Source: Lysinibacillus alkalisoli (GTDB taxonomy: Bacteria > Bacillota > Bacilli > Bacillales_A > Planococcaceae). Taken from it: 64,000 nucleotides of DNA. The stretch spans positions 124,001 through 188,000 of the forward strand of contig NZ_BMJT01000004.1 of assembly GCF_014643595.1 (NCBI RefSeq), given 5' to 3'. This document shows, in pieces, positions 8,653 through 16,514 of the stretch; positions within the stretch are counted from its first letter, which is position 1, and each line of letters starts with the position of its first letter. Position numbers and translations under genes: made by a program. The notes beneath the pieces are model-generated. The model was not told where the DNA came from and did no database searches. It saw nothing but the letters and a program-made list of their open reading frames with translations.

Positions 8653-9806
8653 TAGTCTGGGGTTAACGCTTGCTTTAAACCTAACGAGTAAATATCAGTA
8701 GCCTTACAATCTAGCTGTAGTTGTGTGTTAGTTGTAGCTCCTACACGGCTAATAAGAGGTAATGTAAATTGTTTTTTAAACTGTTTAATATATTGTTGAC
8801 CGTGTGTAGTCATACCGAGTAGTCGCAAATAAGTGGGTTCTTGATAATGACGTTCTTCTTTGGTTACACCTAATAAAATTTGCGTTAACATGCGTTGTAA
8901 TCTTGTGCGTGTATAACGTTTCGATTTGAGTGCGGTTATAAATTCAGCAAAACTGTGACAGGTTTTGGCGTATCGTTTTAATGCGTACTCAATGCCTTCT
9001 GTTACGTCTGCAAAGTGTTGTAATTGTGTGAGTGATAATTGTAACAATGAAAAACGTAAAAATGGGTACAACTTCTCCCAGTCCATAAATGATGCCTGCT
9101 GACGAATAAATTGTTGTAACAATTGTTGAGATGTGGATGGTAGCATAGGTGTAATATCCATGTTTTGTTGCATGGCGTGTCTAATAGCTGTAGCACTAGC
9201 AATTGTTTGATGATGAAAGCTTGTATCATGATAATGTGCTGCAATGCGCTGGATGGCTATTGGACGAATGGCTAAAGGTTGTGCAGCTTTAATATATTCA
9301 AAGCCTAAAATGTTATTGGGTTGAGTCAAGTCAGCATATGGTGTATTCTCATTACCCGTAAGTTGCGAAAAAGCATACTGCATAGCTTTTGGATAACTAA
9401 CACCTGTTTTGATTTGTTGTTGAATAAATTGATTGAATCGTACTTGATCTTGCTTTAAAAGATGCCATGTGTTGTAGAATGGTGCGATGTCACCGTCTTC
9501 AGTGCCAAAGGCAACATCATGACAACAAGCGGCATCTAATAAAGTTACAGCTCCTTTAGCAAAGTCTTTAGCTTGAGCTGTGCTATAATGAAAGGGAAGC
9601 TCAAAAACGATGTCAGCACCATTTAATAAGGCCATTTGCGTTCGTGTCCATTTGTCGACAATAGCAGGTTCACCACGCTGTAAAAATTGTCCACTCATAA
9701 CGGCAATCACTACAGTTGCTTGTGAGGCTTCTTTTGCTTGTTGAAGGTGATAAAGGTGTCCGTTATGAAAAGGGTTATACTCTACTACAACGCCTACTGC
9801 TTGCAT
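8628..9806 (-). CDS. tmcAL: tRNA(Met) cytidine acetate ligase TmcAL (YlbM)
   Basis: 392 residues from the ATG at 9806 with AGGAGG upstream; the long open extension beyond it has no start signal. The N-terminus GVVVEYNPFHNGHLYHLQQAK carries the HxGH nucleotidyltransferase motif (H14 to H17), followed by VMSGQFLQRGEP and the VFELPFHYS motif typical of YlbM. TmcAL activates acetate with ATP and forms N4-acetylcytidine at the wobble base of elongator tRNA-Met. It is convergent with ylbL and divergent from yceD-rpmF, the same arrangement as in B. subtilis. Confidence 0.94.
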   Translation of the reverse strand: MQAVGVVVEYNPFHNGHLYHLQQAKEASQATVVIAVMSGQFLQRGEPAIVDKWTRTQMALLNGADIVFELPFHYSTAQAKDFAKGAVTLLDAACCHDVAFGTEDGDIAPFYNTWHLLKQDQVRFNQFIQQQIKTGVSYPKAMQYAFSQLTGNENTPYADLTQPNNILGFEYIKAAQPLAIRPIAIQRIAAHYHDTSFHHQTIASATAIRHAMQQNMDITPMLPSTSQQLLQQFIRQQASFMDWEKLYPFLRFSLLQLSLTQLQHFADVTEGIEYALKRYAKTCHSFAEFITALKSKRYTRTRLQRMLTQILLGVTKEERHYQEPTYLRLLGMTTHGQQYIKQFKKQFTLPLISRVGATTNTQLQLDCKATDIYSLGLKQALTPDYKRTPIRL

Positions 9807-9875
9807 AAAAATCCTCCTTTTGTCATAATGTACGTTTATTATACGAGTGAAATGATGGCGTGACAAGAAATTATC

Positions 9876-9904
9876 TTGACATCTAATTTTCCACATTATA
9901 TAAT
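9876..9904 (+). promoter_or_regulatory. Consensus sigma-A promoter of yceD-rpmF
   Basis: TTGACA (9876-9881) and TATAAT (9899-9904) separated by exactly 17 bp, both perfect matches. It is a strong constitutive promoter, fitting a ribosomal protein operon. Confidence 0.92.
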
Positions 9905-9934
9905 CAACATTGTTGTCTTGAGGTGATAAAACGT

Positions 9935-10471
9935 ATGAAATGGTCAATTCATCAATTATCGAAGTTTCGCCGAGACGGAATGCCAATTGATCTTACGGTT
10001 CAATTGGACGAAGTGAAAGAGCGAAATAAAGATATTCGTCAAGTTTCGCCTATTCATATAACAGGACTTTGCACATTTAGTGCATCGCAAATGACTTGTC
10101 ATTTACATTTGAGTGGTGAATTAACATTGCCATGTGCTCGCACATGGGAAGATGTTGTTTATCCATTATCCATTGATACAATTGAAATTTTCAGTTGGAT
10201 GGATGAAGATATGCGTGGCGATGAAGATTCAGAAGATATTCATTATCTAGAAGATGAAGTCGTCGATTTACAGCCGATATTAGAAGAGTTACTTCTACTA
10301 TCTGTCCCAATGCAAGTGTTTAAAGAAGGTTCTGAAGAGCGCTCGCGTGAAGGAAAAGGTTGGACATATCAAACAGATGAAGAGCAATTATTGCTTGAAA
10401 AAAATGACGAACCAAAAGTGGATCCAAGACTGGCTGATTTAGCTAAGTTTTTTGATCAAACAGATGAATAA
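9935..10471 (+). CDS. yceD: YceD/DUF177 family protein (YlbN)
   Basis: 178 residues from the ATG at 9935 with GAGGTG ten bases upstream. An alternative GTG at 9923 overlaps the binding site and is rejected. The family pattern is visible: a first half with [29 protein letters not shown] (three Cys in the strand region), an acidic middle, and the C-terminal [12 protein letters not shown] signature. DUF177 proteins are linked to 23S rRNA or large-subunit assembly and are almost always encoded directly before rpmF, as here (23 bp gap). The biochemical role is not settled. Confidence 0.93.
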   Translation: MKWSIHQLSKFRRDGMPIDLTVQLDEVKERNKDIRQVSPIHITGLCTFSASQMTCHLHLSGELTLPCARTWEDVVYPLSIDTIEIFSWMDEDMRGDEDSEDIHYLEDEVVDLQPILEELLLLSVPMQVFKEGSEERSREGKGWTYQTDEEQLLLEKNDEPKVDPRLADLAKFFDQTDE

Positions 10472-10494
10472 CAATCTGTAAGGAGGTGCCATTC

Positions 10495-10668
10495 ATGGCT
10501 GTACCATTTAGAAGAACTTCTAAAACTGCAAAAAGAAAGCGTCGTACGCATTTCAAATTATCTGTACCTGGTATGGTAGCATGCCCAAACTGTGGTGAAG
10601 CTAAATTATCTCACCGCGTATGTAAAGCTTGCGGTCACTACAAAGGTAAAGAAGTAGTAGCAAAATAA
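10495..10668 (+). CDS. rpmF: 50S ribosomal protein L32 (zinc-binding form)
   Basis: 57 residues beginning [10 protein letters not shown], which is diagnostic for L32. The start is the ATG at 10495, nine bases after GGAGG; a GTG at 10486 overlaps the site. The zinc ribbon is intact, with C30, C33, C43 and C46 (CPNC and CKAC), so this is the Cys-containing form that needs zinc. It is co-transcribed with yceD from the consensus promoter at 9876 and followed by a strong terminator. Confidence 0.98.
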   Translation: MAVPFRRTSKTAKRKRRTHFKLSVPGMVACPNCGEAKLSHRVCKACGHYKGKEVVAK

Positions 10669-10686
10669 TACAGTATTCTGCTATTC

Positions 10687-10727
10687 AGACTGTTAGAGAG
10701 ACCATGGCTCTCTGGCAGTCTTTTTTT
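10687..10727 (+). terminator. Terminator after rpmF
   Basis: AGACTG-tt-AGAGAG pairs with CTCTCT-gg-CAGTCT, followed by seven T residues. Confidence 0.93.
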
Positions 10728-10788
10728 ATACATAAAAAATCGTGAAATTATGCTACAATTTTATTTGTAAACAAAGGGGGAAAATAAA

Positions 10789-11553
10789 ATGGCATATCAC
10801 ATTAATAACGAAGCAGGCATTTTAACATTTACGATTGATCGTGAGGAAAAACGTAATGCTGTGAATGACGAAGTAATGGATGGTTTGAAAAAAGTTATTA
10901 CATATATTCAAACACATGATGATGTACGTTTTTTAGTCATTACAGGCGCGGGAGAGAAATCATTTTGTTCAGGGGGAGATTTATCCGTATTCCATGCTTT
11001 AGAAACGGAAGAGCAAGCTTTTGGGATGCTAAGTAAGATGGGGCAAATTTTATACGAACTAGCGACACTGCAAGTACCTACAATTGCTTTGATTAATGGT
11101 ACGGCTGTTGGTGGTGGTTGTGAAATTGCTACAGCTTGTGATTTTCGTCTAGTAGCCAGTCATGCAAAATGCGGCTTTATTCAAGGTACATTAGCCATAA
11201 CGAGTGGCTGGGGCGGTGGTACGTATTTATTTGAAAGAGGTTTGCGTCATGATCGCGCTTTAAAAATGCTTATTGATGCCAAACCATATGAAGCCACATT
11301 ATTACATGATATTGGCTGGGCTATGCGTGTGTTTGAAGGAGATAAAATGGAAGCGTTGAATGTGTTTATTGAACATATGCGCAAAATCCATCCTTCCGTA
11401 CATCGTGCTTATAAAGAGATTGAGTTGCGTAAATGGCGAGAGCGAAATATGTATGAGCGAGTGATGGAAGAAGTGCGAACTTGTGCTAAACTATGGGAAA
11501 GTGAAGCACACCATGCCGCTGTAAATCACTTTTTAACAAAGTCTAAGAAATAA
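10789..11553 (+). CDS. Enoyl-CoA hydratase/isomerase (crotonase) family protein
   Basis: 254 residues with AAAGGGGG before the ATG. The crotonase fold is clear: oxyanion-hole segment FCSGGDLS (59-66), NGTAVGGGCEIATACDFR (103-120) and the GWGGGTYL turn (140-147). The first catalytic Glu of hydratases matches E112. The position of the second Glu (PEV/PEI motif) reads FIQGT, giving Gln132 by my alignment. True hydratases keep both, so this may be an isomerase, hydrolase or acyl-CoA decarboxylase of the superfamily. It is a single-gene unit between rpmF and panE, replacing ylbO of B. subtilis. The substrate is unknown. Confidence 0.88.
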   Translation: MAYHINNEAGILTFTIDREEKRNAVNDEVMDGLKKVITYIQTHDDVRFLVITGAGEKSFCSGGDLSVFHALETEEQAFGMLSKMGQILYELATLQVPTIALINGTAVGGGCEIATACDFRLVASHAKCGFIQGTLAITSGWGGGTYLFERGLRHDRALKMLIDAKPYEATLLHDIGWAMRVFEGDKMEALNVFIEHMRKIHPSVHRAYKEIELRKWRERNMYERVMEEVRTCAKLWESEAHHAAVNHFLTKSKK

Positions 11554-11567
11554 TACATCCGTTAAAG

Positions 11568-11600
11568 AGGAAACCGTGCAAGTTACCGGTTTCTTTTTTT
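11568..11600 (+). terminator. Terminator after the crotonase-family gene
   Basis: GGAAACCG pairs with CGGTTTC(T), followed by a run of T residues. Confidence 0.8.
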
Positions 11601-11631
11601 ATCATGTCATATCGTAATGGAGGAAGTTACT

Positions 11632-12477
11632 TTGAAAATAGCGATTATTGGTGCAGGAGCAATTGGCAAGCGGCTGGCTACGATACTAGTACAGCATCAT
11701 GATCTAACAATGGTAGTACGAAGAGAGCAACAAAAACAAGCGATAGTAACACATGGCATTAAGTTAGAGAATGGACCAACCTTTACCATACCAGCAACGA
11801 CCACTTTACCAAGTGCATCGGTATATATTGTCACTGTAAAGTCCTATGCTCTACCAGACATTTTACCAATGTTACAACAAATCACTAACGACGCTTCAAT
11901 ACTTTTTTTACAAAATGGCTTGGCACATTTACCATTGTTAAAACAATTACCGAATACTTACGCAGGCACGGTAACAATGGGAGCTCAATCTATCAATGAT
12001 TTTACAGTGGCAGCAAGAGGTAGCGGGCTATTGCGCATAGCAGCACCTGTCCAACATAAGTTAATGCATTTAAACAGCTTAGCATTGCCTGTAGAGAGCG
12101 TTTCGGATACGACCGCACTGTTATGGCAAAAAGCTATTATAAATACGGTAATCAACCCTCTAACAGCGATTATGCGTATCTCTAATGGCGAGCTCTTAAC
12201 GAATGCATCAGCATATGCTACAATGCAGGCAATCTACAAAGAATTGCAACAAGGTATTCCGCAATATTGTCCACTTGCCCCATTCAACATGATTGAACAA
12301 GTATGCCAACAAACGGCATACAACACCTCCTCCATGTTAAGTGATTTTTTGGCTGAGCGTAAAAGTGAAATCAATGAAATTGTAGGTGAAGTATTAGCGT
12401 TAGGAAATGCTGAGAAAATGCCAAAGTTAAGCGTAATATATCAGTTGTTACGAGCCATTGAGGAGCGCTATATATGA
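11632..12477 (+). CDS. panE: 2-dehydropantoate 2-reductase (ketopantoate reductase)
   Basis: 281 residues from a TTG at 11632, eight bases after GGAGGAAG; the ATG at 11617 overlaps that site, so TTG is preferred and the protein starts MKIAIIGAGAIGKR. The Rossmann motif GAGAIG (residues 7-12 from this start) binds NADPH. The C-terminal LLWQKAIINTVINPLTAI motif holds the catalytic Lys and the substrate-binding Asn residues. The enzyme reduces ketopantoate to pantoate in pantothenate and coenzyme A synthesis. It overlaps the next gene (ATGA), so the two are translationally coupled. It is the counterpart of B. subtilis ylbQ, which keeps the same place. Confidence 0.9.
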   Translation: MKIAIIGAGAIGKRLATILVQHHDLTMVVRREQQKQAIVTHGIKLENGPTFTIPATTTLPSASVYIVTVKSYALPDILPMLQQITNDASILFLQNGLAHLPLLKQLPNTYAGTVTMGAQSINDFTVAARGSGLLRIAAPVQHKLMHLNSLALPVESVSDTTALLWQKAIINTVINPLTAIMRISNGELLTNASAYATMQAIYKELQQGIPQYCPLAPFNMIEQVCQQTAYNTSSMLSDFLAERKSEINEIVGEVLALGNAEKMPKLSVIYQLLRAIEERYI

Positions 12478-12866
12478 ATATGTTACAAACTATTATAAGT
12501 GTATTTTTATTTTGTCCATTCCTTTTATTTATCATGGTTGTAATTATAGAAGTTAAGCGAACTAAACAATTGGCTAAAGCCGTTGGGCGTGCAGCAGATG
12601 GTACAACATTATTATTAATTTTTGCAATACCATTATATGTGGAGGCGTTGACAGGGTATGCTGTAGGTTTTGCAACAGCAGCGATATTAGTGATAGTGGC
12701 TAGTTTTTTTACAATAGGTGCATGGCGGCATACACAAGAATTAAAGTTTAGTTTATGGTTTAAAAAATTATGGCGCATTTATTTTATAGGTTTAAGTGCA
12801 TTGTATATTATTATTTTTGTAGTAGGACTACTATTTATGATGGTGCAACCCATTATTAGTTTGTAA
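12474..12866 (+). CDS. DUF3397-like membrane protein
   Basis: 130 residues with four hydrophobic segments (about 4-23, 42-60, 62-80 and 104-128) and a basic stretch (EVKRTKQLAKAVGRAADG) between the first two. The size, topology and position just upstream of bshC fit the DUF3397 family of Bacillales, whose function is unknown. The ATG overlaps the panE stop as ATGA, and GAGGAGCG lies upstream, indicating coupling. The gene may be co-transcribed with bshC 74 bp downstream. Confidence 0.7.
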   Translation: MNMLQTIISVFLFCPFLLFIMVVIIEVKRTKQLAKAVGRAADGTTLLLIFAIPLYVEALTGYAVGFATAAILVIVASFFTIGAWRHTQELKFSLWFKKLWRIYFIGLSALYIIIFVVGLLFMMVQPIISL

Positions 12867-12940
12867 GCAGATAAATGTAGATTTTATGATAAAACCGTTA
12901 GAATAAATGAAAAAGCAAAAAGAAGTTAGGAGTTATAGGT

Positions 12941-14545
12941 ATGCAAATTTCAACAGTGCGTCCACCTGTTCATAATGCACTTGTGGCAGATTATTTTAAA
13001 GGAGATGCAACATTGCAAACGTTTTTTGAGTATCCTTTTCATCAAGATGCGTTTCAAAAACGTTTACAAGAAATATCAAAGAATCAATATCAGCGACAAG
13101 CATTGGCGCAATGTATTGAACAAGAAATGGCAAGTTATGGGGTTTCGCCTAAGGCAAAACAGCATATTAAGGCATTGGCAGATGGGGGTTATGCAGTTGT
13201 AGGTGGACAACAGGCAGGTGTTTTTACAGGGCCACTTTATGCCGTGCATAAAGCAATCACAGTGATTCAATTAGCGCGTCAACAGAGTGAGGCATTACAA
13301 GTACCTGTTGTTCCCGTATTTTGGATTGCTGGTGAGGATCATGATATTGATGAAATCAATCATACGTATACTTTACAAGATACTACGATAGAAAAACGCA
13401 CATATAAAGATCGTTTTATTGAGAAAACAATGGCTTCAACAACAAAAGTGACAGAGCAAAAGCTACAAGAGCTAGTAGATATTGTTGTTGCTGATTATGG
13501 CGAACAGACTTTTACAAAAGCAGTAAAAGCGCAATTAGATCAAGTAACGAAAGCGAAAACATTTACGGACTTTTTCATGATGTTGATGACAGCGTTATTT
13601 GCGGATGAAGGTTTATTATTTATCGATGCAGCTAATCCACAACTACGTCAATTAGAGGCAGATTACTTTACACGTTTAATTACACATGCTGAAGAAATTG
13701 CACATGTTGTAGTAGAGCAAGAACAAGCATTACAACAAGCAGGTTATGGCACGCCCATTATGGCACAAGCAGATGCAGCAAATTTATTTTACGTAGATAA
13801 AGGTGCGCGTTATTTACTGAAACGTGAGGGCTCATCTTATATTTGCGAAAGTAAAGATATCCGTTTTACTTATGATGAATTAATGGCTATTGCACAAGAT
13901 ACACCAGAGAAATTAAGTAATAATGTAGTAACTAGACCATTAATGCAAGAAATGGTGCTACCTGTGTTGGCCTTTGTAGGTGGGCCAGGTGAAATGGCTT
14001 ATTGGGCAACTTTAAAGCCAGCTTTTCAAATATTAGGTTTGACGATGCCTATCTTTGCGCCGCGTCTACATATCACACTTGTAACGAGACGCACACAATT
14101 TGCACTGCAACAATTAGATTTAACAGTAGAAGATGTTTTTCAAGGTAAAGATGAAACAGAGCGTGAACAATTTATTACGAAACAAACTAATCAAGAGGCG
14201 TTGCAACAATTAGATGAGATCACGGCTATGTTGCAAGAGCAATATGCAAGTTTACAAACACAGCTTTCACCTGCCTTACAACGCATTGCAAAGAAAAATA
14301 CTGCATATCACCAACAACAGATTGCTTATTTAATGAAAAAAATTCAGCAAGAAACAATGGAGAAACATCAAGCGAAATTACGTCAGTATGAATTAGTGAG
14401 AAATGAATTGCTACCGAATGGTGGTTTACAAGAACGTGTTTACAATCCTTATCAGTTTATAGCATTTAATGGTACAGGATGGGTAAAAAATATGTGCGCA
14501 ATAAATTGTGAAATAGATAGTAATCATTATGTTGTTTTATTATAA
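12941..14545 (+). CDS. bshC: Bacillithiol synthase BshC (putative cysteine-adding enzyme)
   Basis: 534 residues, the usual BshC (YllA) length. Recognisable parts are GGYAVVGGQQAGVFTGPLYA (about 82-101), the VFWIAGEDHDIDEINHT motif (about 127-143) and FVGGPGEMAYWATLKP (about 345-360), with a coiled-coil insertion in the last third. BshC adds L-cysteine to glucosaminyl-malate in the final step of bacillithiol synthesis, the low-molecular-weight thiol of Bacillales. It lies directly upstream of mraZ as in B. subtilis, and ends in its own terminator. Confidence 0.95.
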   Translation: MQISTVRPPVHNALVADYFKGDATLQTFFEYPFHQDAFQKRLQEISKNQYQRQALAQCIEQEMASYGVSPKAKQHIKALADGGYAVVGGQQAGVFTGPLYAVHKAITVIQLARQQSEALQVPVVPVFWIAGEDHDIDEINHTYTLQDTTIEKRTYKDRFIEKTMASTTKVTEQKLQELVDIVVADYGEQTFTKAVKAQLDQVTKAKTFTDFFMMLMTALFADEGLLFIDAANPQLRQLEADYFTRLITHAEEIAHVVVEQEQALQQAGYGTPIMAQADAANLFYVDKGARYLLKREGSSYICESKDIRFTYDELMAIAQDTPEKLSNNVVTRPLMQEMVLPVLAFVGGPGEMAYWATLKPAFQILGLTMPIFAPRLHITLVTRRTQFALQQLDLTVEDVFQGKDETEREQFITKQTNQEALQQLDEITAMLQEQYASLQTQLSPALQRIAKKNTAYHQQQIAYLMKKIQQETMEKHQAKLRQYELVRNELLPNGGLQERVYNPYQFIAFNGTGWVKNMCAINCEIDSNHYVVLL

Positions 14546-14569
14546 ATGAAGAGTAAAGACCTAATACTT

Positions 14570-14600
14570 AACATCTAGTGTGAACTAGATGTTATTTTTG
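14570..14600 (+). terminator. Terminator after bshC
   Basis: AACATCTAGT and ACTAGATGTT form a perfect ten-base stem, followed by ATTTTTG. Confidence 0.88.
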
Positions 14601-14673
14601 TAGGCAAAAAGATGTTAATCATAATTGAGAGAATATTCTTAAATGCGATGAGATGCTAGATTATTGCTAATAT

Positions 14674-14705
14674 TTGTGGAGGAAAGTGGGGGAATGTGGT
14701 ACATT
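14674..14705 (+). promoter_or_regulatory. MraZ operator: three GTGG repeats at 10-bp steps, overlapping the mraZ promoter
   Basis: GTGG occurs at 14676, 14686 and 14696, exactly one helical turn apart (GTGGagg, GTGGggg, GTGGtac contexts, with AAA or AAT before the last two). MraZ binds short TGG-containing direct repeats at 10-bp spacing upstream of its own operon in other bacteria. A TGG-TACATT extended -10 (14697-14705) overlaps the last repeat, which would let MraZ block the polymerase. Confidence 0.75.
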
Positions 14706-14727
14706 ATTTTATATGGTGGTGAGAACT

Positions 14728-15159
14728 ATGTTCATGGGTGAATTTGAGCACACACTAGATGATAAAGGGCGTTTAACCGTTCCTGCAAAAATGCGAGGAC
14801 AATTAGGTGAAACGTTTATTATTACACGAGGGTTTGATGGTTGCTTATTTGTTTATCCACGCCATGAATGGCACACCATCGAAGATAAAGTGAAAAAATT
14901 ACCGATGACTAAAAAAGAGGCAAGAATCTTTGCCCGACTGTTTTTTTCTGGTGCTATAGAAGTAAAGCTAGATCGTCAAGGTAGAGTAAACATACCTCAG
15001 CACTTATTGCAATATGCACAGATTATGAAACATTGTATGTTGATTGGTGTGGCAACGAGAGTGGAGATCTGGGCACAGGAAACATGGCAGACATACCTTG
15101 AAGCATCGACTCAAGTGTTTAATGATATTACAGAAGACATAGTAGATTTTGATGGATAA
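14728..15159 (+). CDS. mraZ: Transcriptional regulator MraZ
   Basis: 143 residues from the ATG at 14728 ([16 protein letters not shown]); upstream in-frame starts lack a binding site. Two tandem AbrB/SpoVT-like swapped-hairpin domains are seen, each with its DxKGRL/DRQGRV-type signature (residues ~9-15 and ~87-93). MraZ forms ring-shaped oligomers that bind direct repeats in the dcw promoter and in several bacteria represses or tunes the operon, affecting FtsL level. The repeats at 14674-14705 are its probable target. It begins the dcw operon with rsmH 20 bp downstream. Confidence 0.97.
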   Translation: MFMGEFEHTLDDKGRLTVPAKMRGQLGETFIITRGFDGCLFVYPRHEWHTIEDKVKKLPMTKKEARIFARLFFSGAIEVKLDRQGRVNIPQHLLQYAQIMKHCMLIGVATRVEIWAQETWQTYLEASTQVFNDITEDIVDFDG

Positions 15160-15179
15160 TAATTGGAGGAATTTGTTTT

Positions 15180-16127
15180 ATGTTTGATCATACAACTGTA
15201 TTATTACGTGAAACGGTTGATGGATTAAACATTCAACCGAATGGTATTTATGTGGACTGTACACTAGGTGGTGCAGGTCATAGTGAATACTTAGCAAGTC
15301 AATTAGGCGCAGAAGGTCGCTTGATTTGCTTTGATCAGGATATTATTGCGATAAATAATGCAAAAAAACGTTTAGCTCCCTATATTGAAAGGGTAACATT
15401 CATACATGCAAACTTTCGCAATTTAAAAGACGAATTAGCAGCAATTGGCGTTGAACAAGTTGATGGTATTTTATATGATTTAGGCGTTTCTTCACCACAG
15501 TTAGATACACCTGAGCGAGGATTTAGTTATCATAATGACGCCAAGCTCGACATGCGTATGGACCAGCGTTCACAACTTTCAGCATACGAGGTTGTTAATG
15601 ACTGGGCGTATGAAGACTTAGTACGCATTTTCTTCCGCTATGGTGAGGAGAAATTCTCGAAACAAATTGCGCGTAAAATTGAAGCAGCTCGTGAGCAAAA
15701 GCCAATTGAAACGACCGCAGAACTTGTTGAATTAATAAAAGAAGGTATACCAGCAGCTGCAAGACGTAAAGGTGGTCATCCTGCTAAAAGAGTGTTCCAA
15801 GCCATTCGTATAGCTGTAAATGATGAATTAGGCGCAGCTGAACAATCATTAACAGAAGCGATTGAGACAATTAAAGTTGGCGGAAGAATAAGTGTAATCA
15901 CATTCCACTCATTAGAAGATCGTTTATGTAAAACCATTTTTAAAGAAGCATCTTCACTTCCCGAATTACCCCCTAACTTACCTATTGTACCGGAACATTT
16001 AAAACCTATATTACGTTTAGTAAATCGCAAGCCGATATTACCGAGTGAGGAGGAATTAGCAGTAAACAACCGCGCTCGATCAGCTAAGTTGCGTATTGCA
16101 GAGAAATTAACGGACAAAGGGATGTGA
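15180..16127 (+). CDS. rsmH: 16S rRNA (cytosine(1402)-N4)-methyltransferase RsmH
   Basis: 315 residues. SAM-binding motif [10 protein letters not shown] (residues 26-35), [13 protein letters not shown] (about 98-110) and the C-terminal [13 protein letters not shown] motif are all intact. It N4-methylates C1402 in the decoding centre. TTGGAGGAAT gives a good start signal at the ATG. It belongs to the mraZ operon and is followed six bases later by ftsL, the universal Bacillales order. Confidence 0.98.
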   Translation: MFDHTTVLLRETVDGLNIQPNGIYVDCTLGGAGHSEYLASQLGAEGRLICFDQDIIAINNAKKRLAPYIERVTFIHANFRNLKDELAAIGVEQVDGILYDLGVSSPQLDTPERGFSYHNDAKLDMRMDQRSQLSAYEVVNDWAYEDLVRIFFRYGEEKFSKQIARKIEAAREQKPIETTAELVELIKEGIPAAARRKGGHPAKRVFQAIRIAVNDELGAAEQSLTEAIETIKVGGRISVITFHSLEDRLCKTIFKEASSLPELPPNLPIVPEHLKPILRLVNRKPILPSEEELAVNNRARSAKLRIAEKLTDKGM

Positions 16128-16133
16128 TGACTT

Positions 16134-16514
16134 ATGGCAGAACGTGCATATTATAGTGCGATTCCACAAAATCAACCACAGAGGCAACCTGAGCAACAGC
16201 CACGACAAACACCGAAGCAACAGCCATCTCATAAGCCTAAAAAACATACGAAACTGGAAAAGTTTCTTTTTGTTTTTACATTAGTACTTCTATTAGGCTT
16301 AGCAACATTAGTCGTTAGCCGTCAAACACAAATTCATGCAATCTCACGTGATATCCAAGCGAAAGAGATTTCGATTGGAAAAGTACAAGAACAAAATAGC
16401 GAATTGAAAATGCAGGTGAACGAATTATCCCAACCCGAACGTATTTGGGAAATAGCGAAAAGTTTAGGCTTAACACAAAATGAGCATAACGTAAAGGTAG
16501 TGCCTGTGAAATGA
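16134..16514 (+). CDS. ftsL: Cell division protein FtsL
   Basis: 126 residues. A Pro/Gln-rich cytoplasmic tail (residues ~8-42) precedes one transmembrane segment (about 44-62) and an extracellular coiled coil (about 66-105), ending in the ERIWEIAKSLGL motif common in FtsL. It is a bitopic divisome protein that binds DivIC and DivIB and helps activate FtsW-PBP2B. The sequence is poorly conserved, and the call rests on topology plus position between rsmH and pbpB. Its stop overlaps the pbpB start (ATGA). Confidence 0.92.
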   Translation: MAERAYYSAIPQNQPQRQPEQQPRQTPKQQPSHKPKKHTKLEKFLFVFTLVLLLGLATLVVSRQTQIHAISRDIQAKEISIGKVQEQNSELKMQVNELSQPERIWEIAKSLGLTQNEHNVKVVPVK

